From Sycobia sp. Sy_11 (lineage: Eukaryota; Arthropoda; Insecta; Hymenoptera; Epichrysomallidae), in contig JACCIC010000151.1 of NCBI GenBank assembly GCA_018907035.1, forward strand, positions 248,001 to 312,000: a DNA stretch of 64,000 bases. Reading direction: 5' to 3'. Below are positions 34,629-44,329 of this stretch, piece after piece; the stretch's first letter is position 1; each line of letters opens with the position of its first letter. Both the position numbers and the translations under genes were made by a program. Below the pieces are notes generated by a model. It had not been told where the DNA came from, searched no databases, and was given only the letters and a program-made list of their open reading frames with translations.

Positions 34629-36183
34629 TCCACGTCAAAATCACCACTTTTACATTTTTGGAACCACTCTCGACAACTTCTGTCACTCAAATAAACATCA
34701 CCATATACGAGGGTGGATTGATAAGTTTCCGGTCTGATCAAGAGATGGCGCCATTAGGCCTACCTTGAGGTGGCATTCTATAGTACCATCCTTAGATAGC
34801 TTGTAGCTATAGTTTCAGTCCAATAGCCATGTTAGTTTAGGTTTGAGAGCACGCTGAACAAGAGGCCTCTGTATTTTTCATAAAACTGGAAAAGCTCGAA
34901 AATCGTGCTGTCATCAAATACTTTCATTTGAAGGGGTTAACGCCGAAGGAAATTAAAGAAGAGATGGACTTAAGACTGGGGACATCCTCCCCATTATATT
35001 CAACCGTTAAGCAGTAAGTTTCCGAGTTTAAAAAGGGTCGTGTGAGCACCTCTGATGAGCCTCGCTCAGGACGCCCCATTGAGGTCACAACTCCAGATAT
35101 GATCGAAAAAATCTATCAAAATTGCTGAAAGACCACAGATTAAAAGTGCGTGAAATAGCTGAGATCTGTAAGATGTCATATGAATAAGATGGGTGCCGCG
35201 TTTACTACCAGTAGACCAAAAATTGATTCGAAAGAACATTTCTACCGCCAATTTGGCGTTGTATAAGCGTAATCCAAGCGAATTTTTGCTTCGATTCGTA
35301 ACCGTTGAAGAAACCTGGGTCCACCACTATATTCCTGAGACCAAACAACAGTCTAAACAGTGGATTGAACCAGAGGAATCAACTCCAAAAAAGGCAAAAA
35401 CAATTTTTTGCTGAACAAGATTATGGCTACTGTTTTTTGGGATGCAAGAGGTATTATATACATTGATTATCTTCAAAAGGGTAAAACTATCACTGGTCAA
35501 TACTACGCAGACGTACTGCAAGTTTGAGCTACGAAGTGAAAATTAAATCATAACGCACCAGCGTACACGTCAATCGTTGCGATGAGTAAAATCAACGATC
35601 TGAAGTTTGAATTGATGCCGCACCCTCCCTTCTGTCCAGATCTAGCCCCGAGTGACTATTATCTGTTTGCTAACCTCAAAAAATGGCTTGGCGGTAAGAG
35701 ATTTGTGGACAATGAAGAAGTCATCGAAGCTGTAAATGGGTATTTTGAGGAGCTTGACGAATCAGTCTATAGAGATGGCATTACTAAACTAGAATACCGC
35801 TATGAGAAATGTATCAGCCTTGGAGGAGATTATGTTGAGATATAAAAAAAAAATTCTTAAAAACGTTGTTTTTCTTGATCAGACAGAAAACTTATCAATC
35901 CACCCTCGTACTTCTATGAGTAGCCGATGTGCTTCAGCTGCAAATTGCTTTAAATGAAAGAAGTGAATTATCAATTCCCACAAATAATGTTTACTTGGTT
36001 CAAAACTTGACATCTTAACAGGATGAAAACTAAGTGATGCTAGCAAAAAGTCAGAGTTATTTGAAGGTTATACTGTTCCAGATGTCAACATATTCTATAT
36101 GACTTTTTACAGCTGACAATTTCGATGTTATCTTATCGGTGGCGCCATCTTTTCAAAACTACGGAAACTATTTGTACACCTAA
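33803..36183 (-). mobile_element. mariner-2, complete ends, interrupted by mariner-3
   Basis: The left end reads TTGGATGTAAAAATAAGTT after TA at 33801-33802; the right end reads, in reverse complement, TTAGGTGTACAAATAGTTTC before TA at 36184-36185. On the minus strand the transposase begins at 36013 (MSSFEPSKHYLWELI, then AAEAHRLLIE). It resumes after the insertion as YGDVYLSDRSCREWF at about 34703 and ends at the stop at 33879. The N-terminal half jumps from EDPCQTQK directly to ELKLRNVE, so about 40 residues (second helix-turn-helix and WVPxEL linker) are deleted compared with the intact mariners. Same broad subfamily as copies 1-3 but much older. Confidence 0.88.
34706..35910 (+). mobile_element. 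mariner-3 inserted in mariner-2, decayed
   Basis: Inverted ends are TACGAGGGTGGATTGATAAG at the left and its reverse complement CTTATCAATCCACCCTCGTA at the right; the terminal TA on each side is the target duplication. On the plus strand the transposase shows TPKEIKEEMDL, STSDEPRSGRPIEVTTPDM, a first-Asp region with VEETWVHHYIPETKQQSKQW, TVFWDARGI, and PHPPFCPDLAPSDYYLF. The C-terminus (to 35845) is open for 87 codons. Frame breaks and stops occur between 35000 and 35580, and the second catalytic Asp region is lost. A third mariner lineage, different from both others. Confidence 0.92.
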
Positions 36184-36289
36184 TATTTCTTAAATTTTAC
36201 TAAACAGAATTATATGTATGTGAAATATAAAATTAAATAATAGTTATTGGAAAATACTAACATTCATACTGAATAAATGAAAGTTTTTC

Positions 36290-36473
36290 AATTTTTGCAA
36301 AAACCATTTACTCGAAAGAACGAAATAATTTTCTCTAAGGATGGATTAGATTTATTTGATTATTCCCTGGCTAGTTGTAAAGACTAATAAACAAATAGTA
36401 AAAACGATAAAACCTATATATAAATCAAAAATATCTTTTCTATTTTTGAAAAAAAGTATTTACTGGGAACAAT
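36290..36473 (+). repeat. family F internal segment
   Basis: Matches 60240-60345 and 60700-60840 in the same orientation (ACCATTTACTCgAAAGAA, GATTATTCCCTG, then AATAGTAAAAAC and AAATCAAAAAtAT). In this copy the two parts are contiguous, which shows that the PLE at 60351-60685 is a later insertion. Confidence 0.7.
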
Positions 36474-36666
36474 TAAATAGTTTCATTAAAAGATTTATTT
36501 ATTTAAATTTAATATTATAATTTTTATACTTCATTCAATACAATCGAAGAAATGTTTATTTAATAACTTGTTGGGTATACTTAAATAAATATATTTCACA
36601 TTCTGATAAAGCTATTGAATTTTTCGTATTGAATAGCTTTAACAAAAATTGAATATATTTTTAAAT

Positions 36667-36712
<46 letters not shown>

Positions 36713-37095
36713 GGCTCCTCATCAGGGACTCTGAAGGAGCCGTAGCGAGCTCGAAACGTTGGACAAGTCTTCAATTAGCTAAGGGTGTTGGGGACAGTCA
36801 GACTGCACTTTACTAACAAAGAATTTTTTCAGCTAATGTTTTATTTTCAGATTAGTCTACGGGGGTAAATGTAAACAAGGACAGTTTGACTGTCATTATA
36901 ATTTTAATTTAATTTTTAATTTAATTTTTATTTTTAATTTTTATTTTATTTTTTTATTTATTTTTATTTATATTTTTATTTTTTATTTTTATTTTTATTT
37001 TATTTTTAGATTGAATTGATTGGACTGTAAGACCAATAAAAACAATATTTATTAATTTGTATATGGGCAGTCGACATAAGTACAATTCAATTATT
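36474..37095 (+). repeat. direct repeat DR2: family F segment plus PLE 3' fragment
   Basis: Near-identical to DR1 (29680-30245). The PLE part (36711 onward) is longer at its 3' end than in DR1 and includes TGGGCAGTCGACATAAGTAC. That matches the 3' end of the coding Penelope copy (GCAGTCGACAAAAGTAC near 43455) and so confirms the PLE identity. Confidence 0.82.
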
Positions 37096-37229
37096 TTAGA
37101 AAATTAAATTATATATTTAAATCTAATTAATGTTATTATGTTCTTTATTATATTTTATTATATTTTTATATTATTTTTATTTAATAAATTATATTGTTAA
37201 TTATATTTTCTTATTTAATCAAAAGTATT

Positions 37230-37670
37230 ATTGAAATTTAAAACAAACCTGTCCAAGCGTGAAAGGGAAACTACAAAGGGGGATATCTATTTCAATTCTC
37301 TAGCGTACTGAGTGAGAGAAGAAGAAATAGATTTCAATGCCTAGAAGTACACTGGAACAAACTTGGTGGCGTGCTGAGCGACCAAGGGCCTAGGCTTGTT
37401 GAGCTGAAGCTAAAGTACAGTGTACAGACGCGAGTCACAACACGAAAAGAAATAAAAGAATGAATAAGAATTCAATAATTAAGGGAGATTTTGACGTTTT
37501 GTAAGCGAACCTGATGGCGTGTCAAGCGACCAAGAACCGCGGCCTGTTGAGCTGGAGTTACGCTTACCAACGATTAATAAAAAAGAAAAGTGTTCTGGTG
37601 TTCGTCAAAAGAACCTGGCGGCGTGCTGAACGACCAGGGGCCGAAGCGTGCTGAGCCGAAGCCACGAAGT
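37230..37670 (+). other. non-coding stretch with three copies of a 53-bp motif
   Basis: Three degenerate copies lie at 37359-37411, 37507-37560 and 37611-37663. Each has a core like GGCGTGCTGAGCGACCAaG followed by GGCC, then TTGAGCTGAAGC. Spacings are about 149 and 103 bp. There is no open frame across them and I do not recognise the family. Confidence 0.65.
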
Positions 37671-37899
37671 AGCTTTCACTGGGACACGCGACTGTTACAA
37701 TACTTTTACGAAATTGACTGATTTGCATTTAGATATTTTTGTCAGCATGTAGTACCATGTAAATAATACTTAATAATAAATAAATTATTTAGTAAATTGC
37801 ACGATATGATAATGTAAGTTGCAAGAAGTAATAGTTATAATATAAAAATGGAATTCATGTTGTTAAATTAATATACGTAAACTAGAATTGTTTATGTAT

Positions 37900-38090
37900 T
37901 TGTAACGTAATAAATATTTTTTGCTCATTAAATAGTCTCAACTGTTCATTTCAAATACACGATTGTTTCAAAATAACAAAATATTCGTTTGTTTTAAATA
38001 TGTATGTTTTGGATTCAAATAAATAGAATTTAAATAAATATTTGTGAGTTCAAATAAATATACTTTTACCTTTATGAAATTGACTTATTT
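37900..38090 (+). repeat. family F end segment, locus A right side
   Basis: Matches 61140-61310 in the same orientation and is the reverse complement of 28920-29060 (AAAATATTCGTTTGTTTTAAAT, TATGTATG, AAATATTTGTG). Locus A thus has F ends in opposite orientation at its two sides. Confidence 0.65.
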
Positions 38091-38099
38091 GTATTTAAG

Positions 38100-38780
38100 C
38101 TTTTTTCAGTGTACAGTACAATATAAATTATGTTATTAGATAATTAAAATCATGTTTATATAAACTTGTAGTCTTTTTATTCAGTTTCTTGCAAAAAAAT
38201 AAAGCAAATTATAAGATATTGACGGCCACCTACATGAACCTCCTTGAAAATAACTTAAATACAATTTTTTTTTTAAAATCTTGAATATTTTAGTTTTGCA
38301 AAATTTCAACTTCGTATACCATTACAGTATCAAAAATTCTCATAGTGAAAATTACATTATCCCGTAAACTTCAAATAAATTTTTCTAAATAGTTTATACG
38401 TGAGTCATCTCTTGTTTTAATTAAATTGATCTTAATAAATAATCTTTAATTATGTATTATTTTTATAAAGATGGTAAAACTTTAAAACTATGTAAGAATT
38501 AAATTTTGGTTCATAAGTTACAAAGTAAAATTACAATTACAAGTTTTTTCTTCGAATTACAATCATTAATAAAAAAATCCAAAAATTGAGCTTGAAAAGT
38601 AATTTTTTTTAATGACATCATGTTATAATAAATTATAAAATATTTTATAATTATAATACATTATAATTATAATGAATTATATAATATTTTAAAAAATAGT
38701 TAAAAATAATTTTCTACTAAACTTTTCTCAGGTTAAATAACATTCAAATTCAAAATATTATACAGATAATGTCAATGCAA
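38100..38780. other. A+T-rich non-coding stretch
   Basis: No gene, RNA or named element seen. Confidence 0.55.
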
Positions 38781-38781
38781 C

Positions 38782-39117
38782 TGTGGGGATTACATCCACA
38801 CATAACCGCGTCCCGAGCGCCCTCATCAGCGAGAGTGGGGGTATCGGAGGCATCTGCGCTCAGCTGCGCTGTAGTTAAGTTTAGTCTAGTCGTAGCTCTC
38901 TTACCAGAAGCGCGCACATACTTGTATATATCTGTAATAAAGAATCTCATTTATTACAAGTTATTGACTCGTATCAGTTCGGAATATATATCAAAACCGA
39001 TCCTATTTTACTTAAATCAATTCTCGTGTGTGTTCGGGCGTGAGTTAAGCCACTACAACGCAGTATAGCGGTGGTAAGCATATTTATTATTGAATATAAA
39101 TATTCACCTTCCCGACA
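38782..39117 (+). repeat. LTR 1 of the tRNA-Trp Gypsy-like family (336 bp)
   Basis: Opens TGTGGGGATTACATCCACAC and closes TTCCCGACA. It has an AATAAAG-type signal near 38936. LTR 2 (40493-40826) and the truncated LTR 3 (48273-48570) are the same family. The opening contains a short inverted repeat (TGTGGGGATT...ATCCACACA). Confidence 0.92.
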
Positions 39118-39118
39118 T

Positions 39119-39132
39119 TGGTGATCCCGACG
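39119..39132 (+). promoter_or_regulatory. primer-binding site, tRNA-Trp type
   Basis: TGGTGATCCCGACG starts two bases after LTR 1. It is complementary, with one mismatch, to the 3' end of insect tRNA-Trp as I remember it (...CGTCGGGGTCA plus CCA). LTR 2 is followed by the unmismatched TGGTGACCCCGAC. Confidence 0.75.
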
Positions 39133-39211
39133 TTTCGTGAAAATTTCCGTGCAACCGCGATTTGCATTGAGTGAATTTGTACAATTCGTACAATTGGTGA
39201 AATCCGCGCAT

Positions 39212-40379
39212 TGCCATAGCGATAAACAGTTACGACGTTTTGAAGCAAATCACGTCTCGTCTCAACGCGCGCGATTTCTTCAGCCTGGCCGTGGGAAACC
39301 CTAATTGCTTTCGAGATCTGTCGACAGCATTCGACTCGGAAATTCTCCGCTATAACTCCGCCGAGGGCATCACCACGATGTTAGCCGACGCCGAGCAATT
39401 CCGTTTTAGTGAACTGAAGTTTAACATATCCAACGAAAGGGTAAACACTTCAGTAATCGCATGGATACTACATGCGCAGATCGATATAGCGCTCCGAAAG
39501 CCTATACGTCTGACGCATATCGATTTGTCCAAAGTCAATTTGGCTACAGCTATTCTGGACCTTTTGTTGGAACACTACGCGACTCCCACGCTCGTGCTAA
39601 GAGAAACACGCGACATTCCCGACCGTTACATCAAGATTCCGGATCTGGTGTCGTTATCGATCTCGGATAACAATTATTTCCGCGCCGACTTCGTGAACTC
39701 TAGTCACGCAGTCAACCTTCATATGCTACGCTTGGTGAACTACAAACGCCTGCTAGCGTATCAACTGTACACATTCATAAACACCAACCCGTCGCTTAAG
39801 GTTCTGGTTATAAAGGATTGTTGAGTCATTGATCAGGTAAAGCACTTTTCATACGTCCTCGAAGCAATTTTCTCCGGTAGCAATGTGTTAACCGAAGTCG
39901 AATTCAGCTTTTCGGAAGACCCCAAATTTGGACAGGGCCAATATCCCTTCCCCGCGTCACACGGATCGAGACACTTAGACTCACTTATCCTGACGAACAC
40001 TTCGTACACGTCCCGGATGCTGCAACACGCCGACTGACACTCGCCAAGACTCCGAGCGATCGATATGCATGGTATCGAGTTCGCTGCGGGTTTCACTTTC
40101 GAAGAAAACTCCAAGCTGCAACGCCTTCATCTCAGTTACTTCAGGGCCTTGAACGATATGCTCCTAGACCTGAGCCTTCGAGGTCGAAAGCGCACAAGAG
40201 CTATCGACCAGAGAATTCTCGTGAACATGTGTCGAAACAACAAGGCATTTCACACTCGATTCACTAACTGCATGATTCACTTTCACTAGTTCAATAGAAA
40301 TAGATTGGAGCGCCTAGGGGCTGTAATTCAAGAAACACTCCAGGACAAATTCATCGTTATTTTTAAGAACTTAAGCTAA
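39212..40379 (+). pseudogene. third ORF of the retrotransposon, leucine-rich-repeat-like
   Basis: From 39240 to 40379 a single frame runs about 380 codons with only three nonsense codons (39822, 40035, 40287) and no frameshift. The product has repeating leucine-rich units: THIDLSKVNLATAILDLLL, PDLVSLSISDNNYF, LHMLRLVNYKRLL, PSLKVLVIKDC, LDSLILTNTSYT, PRLRAIDMHG and LQRLHLSYFRAL. Spacing is roughly 24-35 residues, as in LRR solenoids. It contains no retroviral-type domain, signal peptide or membrane segment that I can see. It lies between LTR 1 with its primer site and a polypurine tract with LTR 2, with gag and pol missing. A second copy at 47740-48272 follows integrase, so the ORF belongs to the element. 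Function unknown; the LRR call is an inference from pattern. Confidence 0.65.
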
Positions 40380-40492
40380 GCATCATATACATAATAAAAA
40401 GTTTTTTTCCCTTTCCTTAGTTTAAGATTTTTTGTTTTTATCGTTCATCGAAGCTAATGTAAGGCCAAAAAATCTCAATTTAGGGAGAGGCA
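40380..40492 (+). promoter_or_regulatory. 3' untranslated end with polypurine tract
   Basis: Follows the third ORF and ends AGGGAGAGG (40482-40490) just before LTR 2. This is the expected plus-strand primer. Confidence 0.65.
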
Positions 40493-40826
40493 TGTGGGGA
40501 TTACATCCACACATAACCGCACCCCGAGCGCCCTTATCAGCGAGAGTGGGGGTATCGAAGGCATCCGCGCATAGCTGCGCTATAGTTTAAGTTAGTCTAG
40601 TCGTGGCTTTCTTCATAGAAGTACGCACGCGCTTGCATATATTCGCAATAAAGTAACCTTATAAATATCAAGCCGTAGATTCATATTGATTCAGATAAAT
40701 ATCCGATTCAATCCTACTCCCTTAATTTGATTCATGCGTATGTTCGAGCGTGAATTAAGCCGCTATCACGGAGTCAAGCGGTGGCAAGAATATTTATTAG
40801 TAACTTAAATATTCAACATCCCGACA
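40493..40826 (+). repeat. LTR 2 of the tRNA-Trp Gypsy-like family (334 bp)
   Basis: Opens TGTGGGGATTACATCCACAC and ends CATCCCGACA, then TGGTGACCCCGAC at 40828-40840. It is bounded on the left by a polypurine tract and on the right by a primer-binding site, so it is shared by the two element bodies. Confidence 0.92.
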
Positions 40827-40827
40827 T

Positions 40828-41600
40828 TGGTGACCCCGACTTTGCCGAAAAGTTCGCGCAACATTCCGGTAAATTCAGTGCATAAGTTTTTCCGTTAAGC
40901 ACACAGTGCAACGGTATAAAGTGCAGCAGTGCTGCGAAAGAAAAACTTCCTCTTTTCTCTCCCCTTCTGAACAAAGGAAAGAGAGAACAAAAAAGAGAAA
41001 CCACTACGCAGTTGTGTAGCCACTTGCACACGACCGGCCGGCTGCAGGAGCGACGGACGCTACCGAGGTTACGCGCCGCGCTACACCACCAGGGAGAGAG
41101 TCGCGCTTATAGAGCGACTATACAACTCAGCGTCCTGCGGGAGTCCGTGCGCTAAGTCGCGGCGGCCCCGCAACCATGTAGCGGGGCCGCATGGTATACA
41201 CTGTATACACCGCACGTTTGGCCTCGCCAATGCTCCCCGGGTGGGCTCTCTACACCGCTCGCGGAGAGCACGTAGAGAAGGAGAAAAATAGCGCTTCCTG
41301 CTAACCTCTTAAATCTATCCTTATCCTTTTTCCCAATACAAAAACGAAAAGGATAAAAAATATTCTTAAATGAAATATTAAAAAAAATCCAATGCGGTGT
41401 TTTAGATGAGACGCGCAGGCCGCGCGATTCTCGCAACGAGGAAGCTTTTCGAAAAAAGAGGTCTTTTAGGAAAACTTCAACTGCCGCTTTGTTCTGAGAA
41501 ACAACAGCAGCAACACCGCAATGGCCGGCAACACCGCTCAGATTAGCAACATAATCTAGAATAGGTCGTACATAATCTAGAATAGAGTATAGATTGTGTG
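40828..41600 (+). other. 5' leader of the second element body
   Basis: G+C-rich leader after the primer-binding site. It includes a perfect 10-bp hairpin: GCGGCCCCGC (41162-41171), a 9-nt loop and GCGGGGCCGC (41181-41190). CATAATCTAGAATAG is repeated near 41549-41585. No long open frame is evident on the plus strand. The leader is cut off by the Penelope insertion, and gag resumes after 43490. Confidence 0.65.
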
Positions 41601-41744
41601 CGCGACATATATAAGAAAATATTGTGTTTCTTTTTCCTGCCTAATTAGATAAATAGTTAATAATAATATGACTTAACAATCTCATTAATACCTTTTTGTA
41701 AATTTTCATAAAAATTTAAATGCTTGGTAATAGTTACACACATA

Positions 41745-41797
<53 letters not shown>

Positions 41798-41950
41798 ATA
41801 TATATATATACGATATTTTTGTCGCGCAAGTATCATTGTCAATCTGGCAAAGTAATCATTGCACGAAAATCACAGTGTTAATGCTGAATTTATTTTTCAT
41901 TAAGCTTATGATTGTGACGCAGGGATAATACAAGGCCGAAATCGTAACCA

Positions 41951-42796
41951 TTGTTCAAACGCTTCATCTCTTTTTTTATATATAAGTCTCTGTTTTCAAT
42001 ATTCTCGGAGCACAGATCCTCAGCTTTCGTTATTCCGAAAAACTACAAGATGATTTCATTGAATGTAGTGTCTTTGTTTACAAATGTACCTTTGGAATTG
42101 TTGGATGATATTATACAGGAGAAGTGGCATGGAATTAATTTACATATAAAATTAACAATGAATGAATTTATTAAAGCAATTAATTTAGTTTTTAATAACA
42201 CAATTTTTTCATTTGATAATAAATGTTATGAACAAAGATACGGATGCCCAATGGGGTCACCTTTGTCACCGGTTATAGCTAATTTTGTTATGGAAAAATT
42301 AGAAAGTATAGCCTTGTCAAAATTGCTTTTTGAACCAATGATATTTAAGAGATATGCTGATGATGTCTTTACAATTGTTCCAGAAGTTTTTGTGGATGAA
42401 ATGATGGATGTTTTTAATTCTGTACATGACAGAATTAAATTTACAAGGGAGGTTGAGGTTGATAATCAGTTGAGCTTTTTCAACATTAATGTCATTAGAT
42501 GTAGTAATAATAAGGTGAAACTTAATTGGTACAGAAAGCCTACTTGGTCAGGTAGGTTTTTAGATTTTAATTCACACCACCAATTGGGAAACCAAATTGG
42601 AGCATTAAAAGGTGTCATTGACAGAGCAATAAAATTATCACATAAAGATTTTAAACAAAATAATTTACAGATAGTAAGAGAAACTTTCATTAATAATGGT
42701 TATCTAATTGAATTTATTAATAGATTATTTGCTGAGAGATTGTTGGACATTTATAATACCGAAAATAGACATAATGCACGAGTTGATGTTAACTGA
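41951..42796 (+). pseudogene. Penelope reverse transcriptase, N-terminally truncated
   Basis: An open frame of 281 codons with RT motifs in order: MISLNVVSLFTNVPLEL (residues 34-50, motif A region), GCPMGSPLSPVIANFV (98-113), FKRYADDVFTIV (132-143, active-site YADD at 135-138) and LNWYRKPTWSGRFLDF (near 192-207). PLEs are copied by target-primed reverse transcription. The usual catalytic Asp of motif A (SLDVVSLF in relatives) is Asn here (residue 38), and the N-terminal third is missing. A frame break separates it from the endonuclease. It is therefore unlikely to be active. Confidence 0.88.
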
Positions 42797-42898
42797 GGCA
42801 AAATTATTGTCTTATCATATGTTAGAGGATTATCTGAAAGAATTAAAAGAAATTTTCGAAAATATAACATTCAAATTTTCTTTAAAAATAGCAATAAT

Positions 42899-43273
42899 TT
42901 GAGTAGGTTATTTAATAATTGCAAAGATAACGATGATTTATGTTTAAAATCAGGAGTTGTTTACAAAATTAATTGTATGGATTGTAATAAATACTATATT
43001 GGACAAACAGATAGATATTTAAAAAAGAGAATTTATGGACATAAATATAGTTTGCGTAGCTCACATATTACTTCCGGTTTAAAAGAGCATTGTTTAAAGT
43101 TTTTACATTCTTTTGATTTTGTGAATGTGGATATTTTGGAACATGGTATTAATAATAAATATAAAAGGGAAAGTCTTGAAAGTATTCACATTTTCAAGAA
43201 TCAAAATAATGTAAATTTAATGTTAGAGTCTAGTAAATTAGATAACAGTTTTGATTTGGGTGATTGTAAATAA
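42899..43273 (+). pseudogene. Penelope GIY-YIG endonuclease domain
   Basis: The frame shows GVVYKINCMDCNKYYIGQT, the paired GVY and YIG motifs with an intervening Cys pair typical of Penelope, followed by the conserved Arg (LKKRIYGHK) and a downstream Glu (RESLESIHIF). It is normally fused to the C-terminus of the RT; here a frame change near 42780-42900 separates them. The domain nicks the target DNA in the nucleus. Confidence 0.88.
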
Positions 43274-43489
43274 GAGCAGTCTGACTGTCATAATTTTTAA
43301 TTTAATTGTTAATTTTTTATTTTTGTTTTTATTATTTTTGTGTATTGATGTATTAATGTTAATGTAGATGTATATTGATGTTGTTACGTATTGCTTTCGA
43401 TTGATTTGATTGGACTGTAAGACCAAAGAAAAAATATTTATTCATTTGTATATAAGCAGTCGACAAAAGTACAATTAAATTATAGTGTG

Positions 43490-44260
43490 AGCCTCCTTAC
43501 CGAGACTACGAACGTACGATTTTTTTGCAACAAAAATTTTTGCGGCAGTCAGCAAAGGCACGACCGTACATAGGATAGCAATCTATTCGCAAATATTGCC
43601 CGCAATAATTGACACACACACTTACGTAGGTAGTGCAGGTCAGCTATAGGGCAGCTGTGTTCTAACCTTTGTTATGGTGCCTACGTGCACCGGTTAGGAC
43701 ATATGTAGCAAATCAGGAAAAATTGAGAGGTTAGGTTCCGTGCCCGCCCTTGGGTACCTTCGCAGTGGTCGCGCTTTCAGGTTGGTGATCGATCAACACT
43801 CTAAAATGAGTCTGTTCTCTACTCCTCCTTTTCTCAACACAAATTCAGTGGGCCGTACACCCAATCGTATGAACAAGCGCCACCACACTCAGACAAGGTC
43901 TTCGACGTGTATCAAAAAGACGAACACTTCCGCCAAGAGACACAAAATAACAATGCTGTCTCTCGCGAACTGGAGAAGCTAAAGAGGGATATCGGGGATC
44001 TGAAACGGTCAGAATCCTCTAGATTCTCACAGAAATAGCTCTATAGAGAAGAGAAGACGATCGGGAATCGCCCTCAAGCTACACAGGGTAAATCGTCCCT
44101 CAATAGAAACAAAATACCGTCGGTCAAAAATACGAATCGCGCTCGAAGCACCCCTAAGCAGGTCGCTCATAAAGCGCCGAAATTAATCAACGGGTTTTGC
44201 CAATCCCATTTTGACTACGGAAAAGCGACGAAATTTTGCAACCCGCAATGCATACGTTAC
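43490..44260 (+). pseudogene. gag remnant of the tRNA-Trp retrotransposon
   Basis: Resumes after the PLE. The first 250 bp show nothing clear. From about 43740 a charged, Arg/Lys-rich text appears, ending near 44200-44255 in GFCQSHFDYGKATKFC followed by NPQC. This Cys/His motif marks the gag C-terminus in a branch of arthropod Gypsy elements. Stops interrupt it. Confidence 0.6.
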
Positions 44261-44329
44261 ACTGATTTTACAGCAGTGAATGCCAAACAGGCTCAGGGAA
44301 ACGAATAAAACGCGACCGTCGCGAGGCAG

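Larger units (their letters stand above)
41951..43490 (+). mobile_element. Penelope-like element, 5'-truncated, with RT and GIY-YIG endonuclease
   Basis: The body contains the RT frame (41951-42796) and the endonuclease frame (42899-43273), then a 3' end (GCAGTCTGACTGTCAT, GATTGGACTGTAAGACC, GCAGTCGACAAAAGTAC) that matches the PLE fragments at 29914, 36711 and 60358. A (TA)n tract lies upstream (about 41741-41812). The 5' part, including the hammerhead-bearing region, is absent. It splits the leader and gag of the tRNA-Trp retrotransposon. Confidence 0.9.

Noticed and set aside
37359..37663. CRISPR array
   Set aside because: Only three degenerate units with unequal spacing in an insect genome; CRISPR arrays are prokaryotic.
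41657..41842. Frames rich in Tyr-Ile runs (also 17051-17395, 17603-17899, 63057 end)
   Set aside because: Translation of (TA)n microsatellites, not genes.
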